A stretch of DNA of 64,000 bases from Glomus cerebriforme (GCA_003550305.1 QKYT01000036.1:234360-298359), one strand, 5' to 3'. Numbered from the stretch's first letter, positions 11,557-24,540 are shown. The notes: generated by a model not told the origin, from the sequence alone. Program-made: numbers and translations.

Positions 11557-13690
11557 GGAACTAGAAAACGTTAAATAAACAAGCAATAACCATATTCCAA
11601 TAATATACTCACAATGCAATTGACTTCAACAATGTATTGAATTCATGAATGGCTCAAACAAAATTCATTATTGTCGATCTACCTTTATTGGATATGTATT
11701 CATGTATATATACAGCATCGATATGCAAAAATAGCTCGATCTTCTTTTAACATTAACTTTGTTATTATTTCGGTGTATGTTAGTAGTTCGTTTGATCCAT
11801 TGTTGGTAAATACTGAAAGGAACAAATCACTGGCAAAAGAGAAACAGTTTAAACACAGAGTTTACTATGGTTTTCAATGATGTACATTTGATATTAATGT
11901 TTTTGGAGATTAGACACTGGACATTTATATAGTGATTAATGAATGGCTGAAACTGACGTTGAACATATATGCTGCGGATCCTACACAATTTTTTTTTAAT
12001 TTATTATTAATTCTTAAATGTTAACACTTTATTTTAAAATAATGAAGTCTTTAACTAATATTTTCAGTGATCATGAATTAATGCTCGAATCATTGGTCAA
12101 GCAGATAATTGATCGATCAACCTAATGCTGCTGACTTTCCGTTAAATGGTTAATATTCGACCAATCATTGATCGCCTTTACTAAGGCACATGATCGATTA
12201 CATGCTCAATTAAGTTTGATCGACTAAGTAATCTAATTATCGACGAATCGGAGTTGTTGTTATTAATTATCCAAAAAGAAAAAAATAAAAGATATTATGA
12301 TCAAAAAAAAATTTTTTAAAGTTTTTAAACTATTACAAAAAGAGAATTTTTATTCATTCAAAAAAAAAAAAAGGAATATTACTTTATTCAATCGGATTGA
12401 TATCAAAACCAAATGTTTCACAAATTTAACGTGAAGTTACACACGGCTTGGCCCAATATGGATGGTTGTATATCAAATTTGGAATTTTTTAGGAAACATT
12501 CTCGCATGCATACAGTATAGGATATGCAAATGGAAGTTACTATTAACCGCATTTCAAAAAGGAGACAGAAAAAAAAATCTATAAATAAATAAAATCTGTC
12601 AACTCATTTATTATTGAGCATTAGAAAAATATTTTTCCGCTCTGATAGATATATTCTTTCTTGAAAAAATAGTCTGGAAGACATAAACATTAGCTGGTGT
12701 AAAATAATTATTTACAACTAGTATTGGCGTATGGCTGACTCATTTTCAAAACCTTTGTACTACTTTCGCTCTCTTCCGGCTCACAATATATATAAAAAAA
12801 GGATTATTATATCGATGAGTACCGTATGTTACACCTTCATAAAAATCGAGACACACATTTAAATTATTAAATTTAACCCTTTATATATATAAATTTGTCA
12901 AATTTGGTCAGATTAATAATGCTGGCCTATTTTCCCTATTTTCTTAAGAACTAATCTTTTAAAAATAAATTATCTTTTGGTTAGATTAATATAAGATTTA
13001 CATCTTTGATAATGATAAGAGTAACGATAAGAAAAAATGATACTTGATTAGATCAATTCATTAATATGATCATATGATTCATAATCTCAGTTTGCGTCAT
13101 CAAGGGATAAAATTTAGGACCCCATTTTTCTGTTTCATTGTCCCATGTCATCCAATGAAGACAACAATAAATTGCATCATCTGATACTAAATTGGTTAGG
13201 GGGACAGTATTAAAATACAACTGGAGAATCGATTTGATCAAATCCTATTGTGTTTACTTATTAATAGCCGCCATTTTACTAAAAAAAGATACTTTAAATG
13301 AACATTATATAATGGTAATTTGTTCTGATTTGTTCGTTAAAAAGAAGTTAACAAATCATTTTACCTGCTTATCTAACGTTAAAAAGTATTTTGTTAAGTC
13401 CAAATTTCTCTATTAATAATAATATCACACGTATGTCCTTTGGAATATTTCGTATAGATGATCCAACAGAATCACATCCATTGCTTGATGTATGTAATAT
13501 TAATTTATTCATACATACCCCGTAAAATATTACTTGTTAAGCGAATTGAATGCAATTCTAAGGTTAGTGTTATTAGAATTTCGGCAATATCCGTTTAATT
13601 AATAATATATATAATTTTGAAACAGATTTAAACGGCATAAATACGGATGTTAAAAAGATGGAATTCCGTATTGTAATCAATTTTTTTTTA
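11557..13690. other. Intergenic, no supported gene
   Basis: No gene is supported. Around 12090-12240 the motif TTGATCGA and variants recur at least five times, giving degenerate short repeats. Short ORFs (11671-11880 +, 13053-13241 -, 13192-13416 +) show no family features and are treated as chance. Confidence 0.45.
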
Positions 13691-13696
13691 TCCTAA

Positions 13697-13930
13697 ATGT
13701 CTTCAAATCAAAACATACCAATTAATATTACTCCTGTAATTGATAATAATGGTGGGATACTCGGAACATCGTCTCTAAGAAAAAGAAGACATAATCAATT
13801 AATTCATAGAAGAAGACAACGTAGAATAATGCGTCAAAGACATTCACCCGTCAGTAATTTAATTGACCTTCCACGACAAAATTTTATGGATCAAACATGG
13901 AATCAATTTTTTAATGGAATTTTATTTTAA
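13697..13930 (+). CDS. Small basic hypothetical protein
   Basis: An ATG-initiated single-exon frame of 77 aa directly after a poly-T run. The N-terminal 25 residues are polar and hydrophobic (IPINITPVIDNNGG). The middle is very Arg-rich (SSLRKRRHNQ, then HRRRQRRIMRQRH), which looks like a nuclear-localisation or nucleic-acid-binding patch. There is no signal peptide and no family I recognise. It could equally be an exon of a larger gene or a chance ORF; its codon composition is richer in C and G than the flanks, which mildly favours a real gene. Confidence 0.35.
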   Translation: MSSNQNIPINITPVIDNNGGILGTSSLRKRRHNQLIHRRRQRRIMRQRHSPVSNLIDLPRQNFMDQTWNQFFNGILF

Positions 13931-15440
13931 CTTTGGAAAATTATTTTACGGTAAAGAAACAAAAGCAAATAAAAATAGTGTTTAAATTAATTTAAATAAT
14001 ATTTTTAATGATTTCTCGTTGTTATTTAGACATATATCATCCATTGTCAATTCACACGTTTTGTCATATGATTTCAATTTATTATTTATTATAATTTTTT
14101 TAAATTTATCATTCATTTATGTATCAGATAGAGTAACTTATAGTGGTTTTCTCAAAAATGTTAATATGTTGATTTACTTATCTTTATTTTAATATAGTGA
14201 TACCTCCTTACTTTCCTTACTTAGACTAGATATATACAGTATACCGGTAATATACTATCTTTTTTTTCATTGCTTTTAATAAATACAGATATGTTAACTA
14301 TAAATTAGATTATACATAAGTCAGACAACCGGGAGAGCCACCGACGTCCAAAAGTTCATTATACATAGACTATACAGAATTTGATTGGTTATTTCATGAA
14401 CCAATTATCGATCGGCTGATGTTACTATTTACTATTTGATAAGATATTTCTCATATACACCAAAATTATTAAAACATAGTCAGCCAAATTTAATATAAAT
14501 TTGGAATAATCTAGAATCTAAGAATAAAAAATTTTCGTATTTTCATAAATAAATTTATAACATATATCTTATAAAAATGTCATTTTAGAGAAATTGTAAA
14601 TACAGTATAGTAAGATTTGACGATAAAAAGTTGCGTGTTAAAATCTTTTAACATGGAAATAAATCTTTTGATCTAAAGTACAAGCAATTTAACAAATTTT
14701 TTATATAGAGAATCTTACTGTAATTATTCAGATTTATAATACAAGTATAGTTTTAAGTAATAGTCTTTTTTAGTAATTGTGCCAAAGACTGTTAAATCAT
14801 TTAATAAAAGGAAGGTTACGGAAGGAATTTAACCATTTTTTGTGCGAATATAAATGTGGAATCATGGATATCATGGATAATGCAAGTTGTACAATGGTTA
14901 AAGAAAATATTATAAGTGATGCATTTACTAATTACTAGTAGTACCACATAGTATACGATTTTATATTTGGTTTAAAGATGGACAATGGTCCTACAGGTCC
15001 GTCTCGGTCCCGTACTTGCCGGTCTTGGGACTTTGTACCGCAGTTTTTTTTGCGACACAGTAAGGACGGGTCCTAGTGACCGATATAGTTAGTCTTCTTT
15101 AGTTTTTTTTTTACTAAATAAAGTTATTTAGTTCGTGATCATCTTTATAGACTTACCGGTTTTAGTAATGAAAAAAAAAGAATTTTTTATCAAATAAAAT
15201 ATAGTTATTCCTTTGTGAGTTTCAATAATAGTGTCTATGGGTATAAATACTTTTTATATAGGATCAAAATTTATTCACCTGTGATCTCGTTAATATTAAT
15301 GTTTCGGAGCATTTATGGAAACAACACAATTTTTGACACTTTGGTGGACATGATTCTGGTTTTTTCTTCAGTTAGAAATAAGAGTCAAAATTAATCCCTT
15401 TTTTCTTTAGTTGACCCTTTATATATGTAAAAATTTTTTT
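13931..15440. other. Intergenic, no supported gene
   Basis: No gene. A GC-rich imperfect palindrome around 14990-15090 (GGTCCCGT facing ACGGGTCC across a poly-T loop) may be a transposon relic. The motif TACAGTATA occurs around 14235 and 14600 without clear meaning. Confidence 0.4.
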
Positions 15441-15660
15441 TGAGGTGAATATATTGTGCCTCAGATGTCAATCTGCGTCAGGTATCAATCGACTGACGTG
15501 CGTCATTTGTATCGCACAATAAAGTCCTCTATAAGTAAACATTTTTTTTATTAATAAAATTTCCTTTTGTGTTGTAAGTAAACTTGTATGTCACATTAAA
15601 TTACGTATTCTGAAATTTTTATGTATATTTGATAAATATAGATTATATATTCTTGATAAT

Positions 15661-15850
15661 TAATAGTTATTCGGCACTTCGTGCCGAATAACTGTTATAT
15701 TGGGTAAATCAAATTTGATTGGTTGATTTTGGGATCCGCAGGATCCCAAAATTAAAATAAAAATCAAATTTGATTCCCAATATAATAGCTACCTTAGGTA
15801 GCGTCAGTTATTTGTTCGAAGTGCCGGATAAGTGATTTATCCGGTATCCT
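15661..15850. repeat. Multi-stem foldback repeat
   Basis: Several nested palindromes. A perfect 11-bp stem with a CTTCG loop (GTTATTCGGCA, 15666-15692) is followed by TTTTGGGATCC facing GGATCCCAAAA. ATCAAATTTGATT occurs on both sides, and ATATTGGG faces CCCAATAT. The right half then repeats GAAGTGCCGG. The whole would fold into one long branched hairpin, typical of a MITE or foldback element. Confidence 0.65.
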
Positions 15851-16005
15851 GTGATATGATAAGCTATTTTGCTATTTTTAACCTTTTTTTAACCTTTTTT
15901 ATAACGATTTTCTTTTCGCGTAATTATTAAACCCATTTTATAAAAAAAATTCTTTCTGCAAACCCGCAAACTAATATTAATATTGTTGACTAAATTGTTT
16001 TTTCA

Positions 16006-16466
16006 ATGGAACACGTAAGTATTTTTACATATTAAAGCCATAAATCATTATTGTATTATTTAAATTTAATAACTGACTAGTATTTTTAGTTATATTTTAA
16101 ACCTTCAGCAGAAGAGCTTTTAAAAGTTTAACAAAGTCGTGTACCATTAAACACAGTTACTGTAGATGCACTGAAAAATGGGCTAATATTTTAAATACTT
16201 GGCGTAAAAATGTTGGCAATATGTATACTTTAGAATCAATTTCCTCCAATGAACAAATAGAAAAGGAAATGTGTGAGTTTATATATGGCGTGAGAACAAC
16301 AAAAGGCGAAAAATATTCAAAAACCTCTCTTAAAAATTCTGTTGCCTCAATAAGCCGTCATCTTAAAAATTCCAAATCACAATGGAATTATAATCTTTTA
16401 GACAAAACCAATTTTCCAAACCTCCATGCAACACTTGATGGCACTCAAAACAATTATTATAAATAA
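16006..16466 (+). pseudogene. Crypton-like tyrosine recombinase N-terminal domain, broken
   Basis: ATG at 16006 with a 3-codon exon, a likely intron (16015-16089, GTAAGT...TTTTAG), then KPSAEELLKV and a stop. In another frame from about 16165 it continues EKWANILNTWRKN, a Glu-rich helix, then VRTTKGEKYSKTSLKNS, ISRHLK and F..LHATLDGTQ, ending at TAA 16464. This pattern (W-rich helix, Tyr near a conserved Gly, Asp-Gly-Thr end) is that of the DNA-binding N-terminal domain found in Crypton recombinases and ZMYM/QRICH-like proteins. The catalytic domain is absent. A frameshift near 16150 breaks the gene. Confidence 0.55.
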
Positions 16467-16531
16467 AAATCATTATACTAATTGTTCTATATATAATTAA
16501 TTATCTTTAATGTAGTTTTAATAATATAAAT

Positions 16532-16612
16532 AATGCCTGATACAAGATTTAATGCCCGATACACGATTTTAATGCCTGATACATGATTTTCGTGCCTGAT
16601 ACATGTTTTATT
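16532..16612 (+). repeat. Four tandem copies of a 20-base unit
   Basis: The unit TGCCTGATACATGATTTTAA, with substitutions such as CCCGATACACG, is repeated about four times. A fifth partial copy may lie near 16650 (ATACCTGATA). Confidence 0.7.
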
Positions 16613-16986
16613 ATAGTCATTGTTAATTATAAAAAAATCACGGGATACCTGATAAAAGTAAATATTTTTAATTGAATCTAATTAAATTGATATTTTAGGA
16701 TTTCATATTTATTAATGTGATAAATAAATTTATTAAATAACCAGAATATGTTAAAACTGGGAAAATTTAATTCTAAATATAACTCGACTTCCAGATTGCC
16801 CTTCATTTGAAGTTTTGTTAATCCGCAAATTTATACAAGATCAAAACACTCAAGAAAAATTAATTTCCTTGCTATCAGCGCTTGGGTCCAACACTGAAGA
16901 TCATCTCCACATTTACACCTTTGTACAACAGGAGACGCGCGTCAGTTGTCATCTGACGCAGATTGACATTTTCTCAGGCTACCTCA

Positions 16987-19251
16987 ATATTGCGGGGAAA
17001 TACATAAGGTTTCTTTCCTTTATGAAGGAAATAGTTTCTTTTAACATGTAAAAATATGGAGTTAATATTATGATTTAATGGAAGAAAAAAATTTTTTCTT
17101 CTAAAAAGTAAATGAAATAATAATAATTAAGTAATTTATGCTAATTGTTTGCTCCATAAAATCCGACTTTTTCGTCTGGATGTGAGAATTTTCTATTTTC
17201 AAGTGAAAAAAAAAAATAATAAACAGCTCATGAAATAATTTATATCACAAGTTAAAAATTGTAAGGGAAATATGCGACAGACATACTATTTATTAATAAT
17301 CACAAAACACATCTATACTATTTTATAATTATTATCCCTTCATAAATCTTCTATAATTTCTCTGTCATCATGTAGTAAATCTATTTCCAACTATTCAAGA
17401 ATTTTTGGAGAATTTTGATAATCAAAGTTCATCCGCTTTTTTGAAAGAATTTAAAGATGTTTTGGATGCTATTTGTCTGGATCGAACCGATTTATAAAAT
17501 GGCTTTTTGAATGATCCTAATTGATCAAAAGACCGGCACCTTTGAACTAAATTCAGTTGAAGAGTCATCAATTTTCGTTAATAAAAAATTTTATTTAAAG
17601 TTTTGTAGTTTTGTACGAATTTTAACAGACATTTTTAACTAAAATTTAAAAAATGTTCCTATATAGTTTTATATTAAATTTTTAACTCGACTCGATTATA
17701 AATATAAACATAATTATTTGAGCAATTAATTCATTAAGTAATTTTCATTTAAAATTATTCAGAATATTTAGGAGCATAATAGGATGATTATTACGTCATT
17801 GTTGATTTGCTGAAATAATGAATCAGTTTTATCAACAAAATTTATAACATTTAATTAAGATACTCTTGTTAATGTACTTAAATCAAATAAAAAAAAAAAA
17901 TTTTAAAATTCTTTTAATACAAATTGATGCTCGACGTTTCAAATAAATAAATACTTATATTTTCAAAAGAATTACTTTATCTCGTTATTTATACTACTAG
18001 TGTTATACTATATATATTTGATCGATTATTCGATTAACGCAAAAATACTTTTCTTTTAAAATCAACGTGATGTAGCATTATGAATAAATCAAATTCATAT
18101 AATCAACTACTCATGACAATTTAACAGTAGTACCGATTCATTTTGGCTTTTACTACAAAAAATTATGCTATAAAAGTATGCAAAATTTTTTATCATTTTA
18201 TTTATAACGGATTCTGTATAATCCTGAAACTGAGAATGGTATTCTGACAACCAATTTCCAATATCCCGTTAAGATTATAATCCTAAAATAATCCTAATAA
18301 TACTAAAAAGTCATAATCTCAAAATTCATAATCTCGAACACATCCTGCTAGAGCACCATTCAAAATCAACAATGATAAATTCTATTTACAAGAGTTAATA
18401 TTCTTTAAATTATTTCTTTTTATAATTATTATTTATTTGTTGCAAAAAAAAAACTTTTGTTAATTTGGTGATATATTCTTTATAATATCACTATTGTGCT
18501 TGTATTTATAGTTTCTATAGTTCTAGTAGTAACCATTGTAATAAATTCTTCCTCACTAGTAGAGTTAGTGGTAAATTCTTCATCACTAATTGATGTGATA
18601 GTATATCTTCATCACCGGTAGATAGCAATTAAATTTTCTAACCAATCAATATAAACGTTTGGTTTTTCTTTTTCATCCGTTTCACTAATAACATCCTTTT
18701 CACTAGTAATAACAATATATCTTACTGCTTCACCACCTGCTCTGGTGGCAATCAAGGAAATCCTCTGTACTACCACTGTCACCACTATAAGCGTCAATTC
18801 GATTTTCCTGCCAAGTTATCATCTTTTTCATCCTCATTTTCTGTTGCATTGAGATATTTTGACCATTATTAAAATATTTTGGCTCAGTAAATGTATTAAA
18901 TGTTGCAGATGCATAAAAAGAAATTTCTTTTTAGCATAATGTTTACATTTTAATGATAAAAATTCATTTTTTTTTGAATAATTTAGTATTAAGTATATTA
19001 AAAAATGTACTATATAAAGCAAATTGTAAATATATGTATGGTATTGATAAACTTGTAGACCTGAAAAGTTTAAATGTTACTGTACATTAGAAATTTTATA
19101 GAAAAAACCCAGCAAAGGATTTGAATAAGAGAAATTTCACATACAGAAGTGACATGAATGCAGCAGAAAGGAATGTGAAAATTGTACCGGTTAGAATTTT
19201 ATTACTTCTTTTAGTAACTGACTGATATTGGCCCTGAAAAATGCATGGAGC
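16987..19251. other. Intergenic, no supported gene
   Basis: No gene is supported. The frame at 16815-17051 runs through the inverted repeat and is probably non-genic. Minus-strand 18520-18840 is locally repetitive (TTCTTCATCACTA and variants) and could be the Asp/Glu-rich coding tail of a decayed protein, but no domain can be named. Confidence 0.4.
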
Positions 19252-19448
19252 TGTTGTAGCCCAAATGTGATTTTGTTCCGAACATGATTTGGGATATTCC
19301 CAAATCNAAATTTTGATTTCGTACTTCCCAAATCNGAATTATNNATTTGGGATACCTCATGTCCGAAATTGAAATCATGTTCCAAGTCCAACTTGGGATA
19401 TTCCAAATTAGATCTGGGATATGTTCAAGTTTGGTACATCTGATACTC
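19252..19448. mobile_element. MITE family member 1 (TGTTGTAGCCCAAA ends)
   Basis: The left end TGTTGTAGCCCAAA is at 19252-19265, with a degenerate right end (GTTTGGTACATCTGATA) near 19430-19448. The interior is full of the palindromic motif TTTGGGATATCCCAAAT and half-sites (AAGTC, CTTGGGATATTCC). Related copies are at 32640-32726 and 60712-60822. Several Ns inside and the adjoining gap suggest the repeat hindered assembly. Confidence 0.6.
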
Positions 19449-19498
19449 TAAACTCAACCATGTTTCAAATTAACATAGGCAGGTTTGAATCATGGTCA

Positions 19499-20012
19499 NN
19501 NNNNNNNNNNNNNNNNNNNNNNNNNNNNNNNNNNNNNNNNNNNNNNNNNNNNNNNNNNNNNNNNNNNNNNNNNNNNNNNNNNNNNNNNNNNNNNNNNNNN
19601 NNNNNNNNNNNNNNNNNNNNNNNNNNNNNNNNNNNNNNNNNNNNNNNNNNNNNNNNNNNNNNNNNNNNNNNNNNNNNNNNNNNNNNNNNNNNNNNNNNNN
19701 NNNNNNNNNNNNNNNNNNNNNNNNNNNNNNNNNNNNNNNNNNNNNNNNNNNNNNNNNNNNNNNNNNNNNNNNNNNNNNNNNNNNNNNNNNNNNNNNNNNN
19801 NNNNNNNNNNNNNNNNNNNNNNNNNNNNNNNNNNNNNNNNNNNNNNNNNNNNNNNNNNNNNNNNNNNNNNNNNNNNNNNNNNNNNNNNNNNNNNNNNNNN
19901 NNNNNNNNNNNNNNNNNNNNNNNNNNNNNNNNNNNNNNNNNNNNNNNNNNNNNNNNNNNNNNNNNNNNNNNNNNNNNNNNNNNNNNNNNNNNNNNNNNNN
20001 NNNNNNNNNNNN
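19499..20012. other. Assembly gap (514 N)
   Basis: A continuous run of N. Any reading frame crossing it is meaningless. It directly follows the MITE copy and is followed by poly-T. Confidence 0.99.
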
Positions 20013-21624
20013 TTTTTTTTTTTACTACTTATAACCTCTATTTATATTGTTTATATTAAGAGGTCCTAGGAGTTGAAATGCTCACTCAGACTGCCTGTAT
20101 GAGCTTTATTTATTACCAAGTAAGTATTTTAACCTTATACAAGCACATATACATCTAATAACAAGGGAATTACCCATCTCCTTGTTTATCATGTCTGTAT
20201 GGAAAAACATTATGAAAAACCTCACTCAGTCATAAATAAATAACTTATGTTAGATATAGTATAAGTAACATGAGTTCAAAACATTCACTCAGACATGAAT
20301 AAATAGCTCATTTTAGATATCAGGCATGAAAAAATATTTGCTCATTTGCTCACTCAAGTAGGTATGCGTGTATGAGGGTCAAAACACTGGTTAATCGACT
20401 GTTTCATCCGTAATGACAACAGTGATTGGATTATTACGAGAAGTACACTTATATAGTATTGAAGTAATAGGTTGATATCCCATCAAGAGGTATGTGATGG
20501 TACATACCTTGTGTAAAGTCTCCCTTAATACCTTTCTGGCACGTTGAATTGATTTCTATTATTTTTAAATAAATAAATAAATAAACAAGCAGTTAAAAAA
20601 GTAAAATATAAAAAAAAATAAATAAACCTAACGAAACAAAGTTTGCATCAAGGGTCTGGGTTTTCTTTGAAAAGGAATAATAATTTTGGGGAATATATAT
20701 ATAGATATTTTTTTGCCATGAGTCATTTTTCAATTTTCATTATGGCTGTATTATATAATCATTGACAGATGGTTCTGGCGGATTTAGATCGCACCTTATA
20801 AAAATATGAGTCATGACTAATATGTCCCAGTGATTTGTTAGTAATACAAAAAAATTACTCATTCGACTGATAATATTTTAATTACGTACAATTTTATTCA
20901 TTTGTTAAAAAAAATAAATTATTTATATGGTATAGCTTAAAAAGAGTTCCAATTAAAAGAAATTATTTTAATATTATCCACCAGGAATAATAGGCGCTGT
21001 GCTCGAAGTTACTATACTGCTGATATCATTTGTCATAACAAGCCATCTTGGCGTTGATTTTTAATTTCTTTTTTTTTTAAACCTCGTGTTTAATAAATTT
21101 CATAGATTTCATATTTGCATTTATAAACTATTTCAATATACATCATACTTTCCTTAACAGGAAGATTTTAATATTCAAATATTTTTTTTTTTAAACATTT
21201 ATAATCATTGTAATAAGGATCATATAGAGAATTAAGAATTGAGGATCAAGATTTATGAAATGAATAATTTTAAAGAGACGCAAATACATATAATGACAGT
21301 GCAGTGGCTATGCACTTGTATTACCATTTTGGCAATTGCCGCTTCATAGATTTACTTTGGATACGGGTAGATTGATTATAAAAAATTATAAATGATTTTT
21401 CTTGTATTAGTTAAATCTCTTCAATAAATATTTAAATTGCCGGACTCCAAAATTAGCAGAGTTGAATAGTTATGACAGTTAATATGATGAAATATAGGTA
21501 TCATCAATAATGACATTATAATACTGTACAGTATATGATCATTTTTATATAAATACCACCTTATTTTTCAATATTTCGTATTAATTTTTACATTTTCATA
21601 TGGTATCTTTAATTATATTATTAC
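20013..21624. other. Non-coding, with short direct repeats
   Basis: No gene is supported. Between about 20070 and 20370 the motif CTCACTCAGACATGAATAAA and variants recur at least three times at roughly 70-base intervals, a degenerate tandem repeat. A small hairpin (AGGTATGT facing ACATACCT, 20488-20509) follows. The rest is AT-rich. Confidence 0.4.
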
Positions 21625-22995
21625 CACAATTTTTATTTCCTCTCTATAATCCTTTTAAAAAACTACTCCATCTACTATCCCTTCCAAATTCCCCCCTTAT
21701 CTTCCTTATACTGTATATGAGAACTTTCTCGTATCAGGCAAGGAAAGCCGGTCAGTATCTCCTAACTGGCTGGTTGGTTTTTTTTTCTCCTTTAAACTCC
21801 CTCTTAACTTCCTTATACTGTATATGATATCTTCCTCGTATCAGGCAAGGAAAGCCGGTCAGATAGTTGAGTATCTCCTAACTGACTGGTTGGTTTAGGT
21901 TAGAATTTCCTCTTGACCTCTTCATTTTTTTTATATACCTACCAGATACTGCATTGATTACTTTAATTATAACTCATATTATAGTATTAATACCCATACG
22001 AATAGATGAGACCAAGATGTCAAAATTTGGAGAAAGTGGAAATTTGATGAAATCTGAAAAGAAAATTGATTTTGTTTTTGTGGACATGAGCGAAGCTTTA
22101 TGACTCAGTCAATAAATGGATGATGAAAAAAGGTGTTAAGAAGAATAAAATACCGAAAAAAATAGTATTGGACATTTATATTAACAGAACAAATAGCATC
22201 ACAGTAGAAGATGGGTTGGACCATTGGACCAAGAAGAGTTTCTTTATCAACAATTATTTCTTCTTTAACAACTACTCCTTCACTATCAGTAATTACTCAT
22301 TTACTCCTTCATCAACAAATACTGCGGAATTTTTTTCTTTTGGTGGAATACTATGTGAATCGAAAGTTGGGTAATAAAATGGAAATTATCAAACAAATAG
22401 ACATATCAAAAGATCAAAGAGAAAAGCAAATATGGAGATAACAATAAACAATAATGTTTTGTGGTTGATAAAAACACAAAGGATATCAACTTAGAATATA
22501 CTGTATATCAAAGTCTTTAAATGGGTTGATATAAAAATGAATTCAGAAAAAGCTTCATTTCGTGATTAAGTGTCAATTTTAATTTGAATTAAAAAGGAGA
22601 AATAAATATAATCAAAAAATATAGAAGGAGAATGTTGTGAAAACTATGGGATGGAAAAATTAATGAATAAACAAATAGTTAAAATATAGAAGATTTTCGA
22701 ATAGATCAAAGGGTGTATGGGATAAAACAATAAAGAAATGGGTATAACAACAAAAATATGGACAATTAATAAGAAGTAGTTTTATGACAAATTAATGGAT
22801 TTTAGGACAAATAGTTATTTAATTTAGTGATAATATTAATATTAGTTTATTATTTAGTTTACAATTTTCAAAGGAAAAAAAAATTTTTTTTATCTTTAAA
22901 TATAATTCCATAAGAATTATTCAAAGTTAATAAATAAATAAACAGAATCAATAAAAAAATATATTAAATTGTTAAAAAGAATGATATTTGTATTA
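21625..22995 (+). mobile_element. Decayed LINE (non-LTR retrotransposon) copy 1
   Basis: It begins with two tandem 107-base units (from 21700 and 21808), each containing CTTATACTGTATATGA, TATCAGGCAAGGAAAGCCGG and an ACTGGCTGGTT-type end. Decayed reverse transcriptase sequence follows: VFVDMSEAL (the family pattern is a D..KA.D core), then KKIVLDIYINRTNSITVEDG near 22130-22220 and the GLDH segment where intact copies read GLDQG. Stops and frame changes are frequent. The 3' part is A-rich, ending in AATAAATAAATAAA. The same structure recurs at 33090-34590. Confidence 0.65.
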
Positions 22996-23044
22996 TGATC
23001 ATGTTGTTGAAATGGCTACGCTAAGTAAAATAAAGTTGTTGATG

Positions 23045-23165
23045 TTTTTGTAAGATACAGTTGTATAGAATTTATTCCATATGATAGGTTAAAAAAGGTA
23101 AAAATTTATTGCTGAAGGAGAAAGCCATCTGGATTGGTGGTCCAATTAAATGGAATATTTTTCGA
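23045..23165 (+). pseudogene. Protein-kinase N-lobe remnant
   Basis: Legible pieces are IEFIPYDRLKKVK, a shifted IAEGE region, then IWIGGPIKWNIFRS. These match the segment just before and at the glycine loop of the local TKL kinases (EWVPYDRFNDIKYIAEGG and TWIDGKI in the 7.4-9 kb gene) but are closer to a different subfamily (GPIKWN). The rest of the kinase is missing. Confidence 0.6.
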
Positions 23166-23309
23166 AGCATTTTTTTTAAATTAATAAAGCGATTCATAAA
23201 TAAAGTGTTTAATGTCAACTAGGTTAGTTAGAGCGTGGCTAGGAATAGGATTATTCAGAAATTTCTCTTTCTTTTATATGGTGATTGCCACTACCGGTGA
23301 TTGTCACCG

Positions 23310-23350
23310 CTTAATTCTGGCCAAACATGATAATTTCGGCCAGAGTTAAG
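23310..23350. repeat. Hairpin with 13-bp arms
   Basis: CTTAATTCTGGCC faces GGCCAGAGTTAAG with one mismatch across a 15-base loop. A GGTGA/TCACC pair lies just upstream (23290-23309). Probably the end of a small transposon. Confidence 0.5.
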
Positions 23351-23454
23351 ATAAAAAAAAAAAAATTTAAATTTAAATCATAGGTACAGGGTTTTATATC
23401 AATCGCATCAAATGTTTTCCTCAAAAACTATCTAAATAACAGCTCTTCTAGCCT

Positions 23455-24540
23455 TAGAAAAACTTTTTCTATTCCTGAAACAAGATCCGCTTACTTTGAA
23501 GATGCACTTTCTAATGGGCCGGTATTTAGATTTCCTGATATCTTTGTTAATGTTCATTTAATTTTTATTTTAAATACATTTACGGTGGTAGGTACCATTA
23601 ATATTGAACATAAAAAGGCCGCAGATATCATATAATTCTCTGAGCTTGAGTTTTCCACAAGCCATTAAAAGATATATGATTTTATTCAAGATTATCTTAT
23701 TGATTAAATATCATCAAACTTGGCTCTTTCAAAATTTTGGTTTAATTGATCGAGTCAGTTTTAATTACTCCGAATTTACCACGTTACAAAATTATTGGAT
23801 GAAAATTGTTTGTGAACGATCTGAGATTTGTTCAATGCTATTGACATCTGTAGAGTGTAGACAAAGAAGCATTATTGTCGCTTTATAAAATAGGTGAATT
23901 GTGGCGAACATATTATTATCGGGAAAACAGCACGTTGAATTATCAAAAGAAATCACTAATTGAACAACAAATGATTTTGGTATTTTAAAGAAAATTTATA
24001 TAATTTTATACCTCATATTAGATTTTATGATAATTAATCTGATGATTCTTGTTATAAAATCATGTCTTACAGTGCAATTCTTTCTAATATCAAGATCTTT
24101 CAGGATACCATTAAGTATCAAATTGGCAATTAAAAATTTTATATCAAGATGTGTAAATTTATAATTATCATTGATTCTAAGCTGATTAATGATAAACAAA
24201 TTTATTTCTTCTTGGATTCAAGAAAATGAAGAAAACAAAATATCAAACAAATTTAAAAATATCTGCTGTGAATTTAATTGTAAAGTTGTATGGATTTACA
24301 GATGAGATATTTCATAAAGGGTCCTATAATTACAATTAAGAGATTAAAACATGAATCATCAATTTTCAGATGTTACAATCCAATTAATTGAGATAATAGT
24401 AAAAATAAAATTATAAAAAACTTCAGATAGTTTTATTTTAATTTAGATAATGATAATGCTATACAATAAAGCGCTAATGATCGTGGTCCAAATTTATGAA
24501 GAAACTTTATTGTTAGTGAATATGAAGTTTTTAGATAGTT
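23455..24540 (+). pseudogene. BTB-BACK-TLDc pseudogene, paralogue of the 3.4-kb gene
   Basis: It is alignable along its length to the gene at 3353-4845: SAYFEDALSNG, YIYGG, NIEHK, HQTWLFQNFGLI, SEFTTLQNYW, IVCERSEI and so on, to YEVF near 24530. It has frequent stops, frameshifts and small deletions. The BTB start is missing. The intron that sits at this point in the intact gene has been mostly deleted and its acceptor changed from TTTTAG to TTTTAA. Intact-gene motifs such as GSRDGF are also lost. It opens the second copy of the duplicated block. Confidence 0.92.

Larger units (their letters stand above)
15441..16986. mobile_element. Possible 1.5-kb element with long imperfect inverted repeats
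   Basis: About 60 bases at 15441-15504 are the imperfect complement of 16933-16986; the shared core is CTGACGCAGATTGACAT, flanked by matching CTCAG and GTCAG motifs. Between them lie a foldback repeat and a Crypton-like recombinase fragment. The arrangement looks like one element with long inverted ends, but two independent copies of a small repeat in opposite orientation would look the same. No target duplication was recognised. Confidence 0.45.

Noticed and set aside
11671..11880. 69-codon + frame
   Set aside because: Chance ORF with no start context or domain.
19421..20069. Long open frames of about 180-212 codons on the + strand
   Set aside because: They are almost entirely the 514-base run of N and have no real codons.
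21600..21827. 75-codon + frame at the start of LINE copy 1
   Set aside because: It crosses the two tandem leader units and stops; its residues reflect the repeat, not a protein.
23996..24199. 67-codon minus frame
   Set aside because: Antisense to the BTB-TLDc pseudogene.
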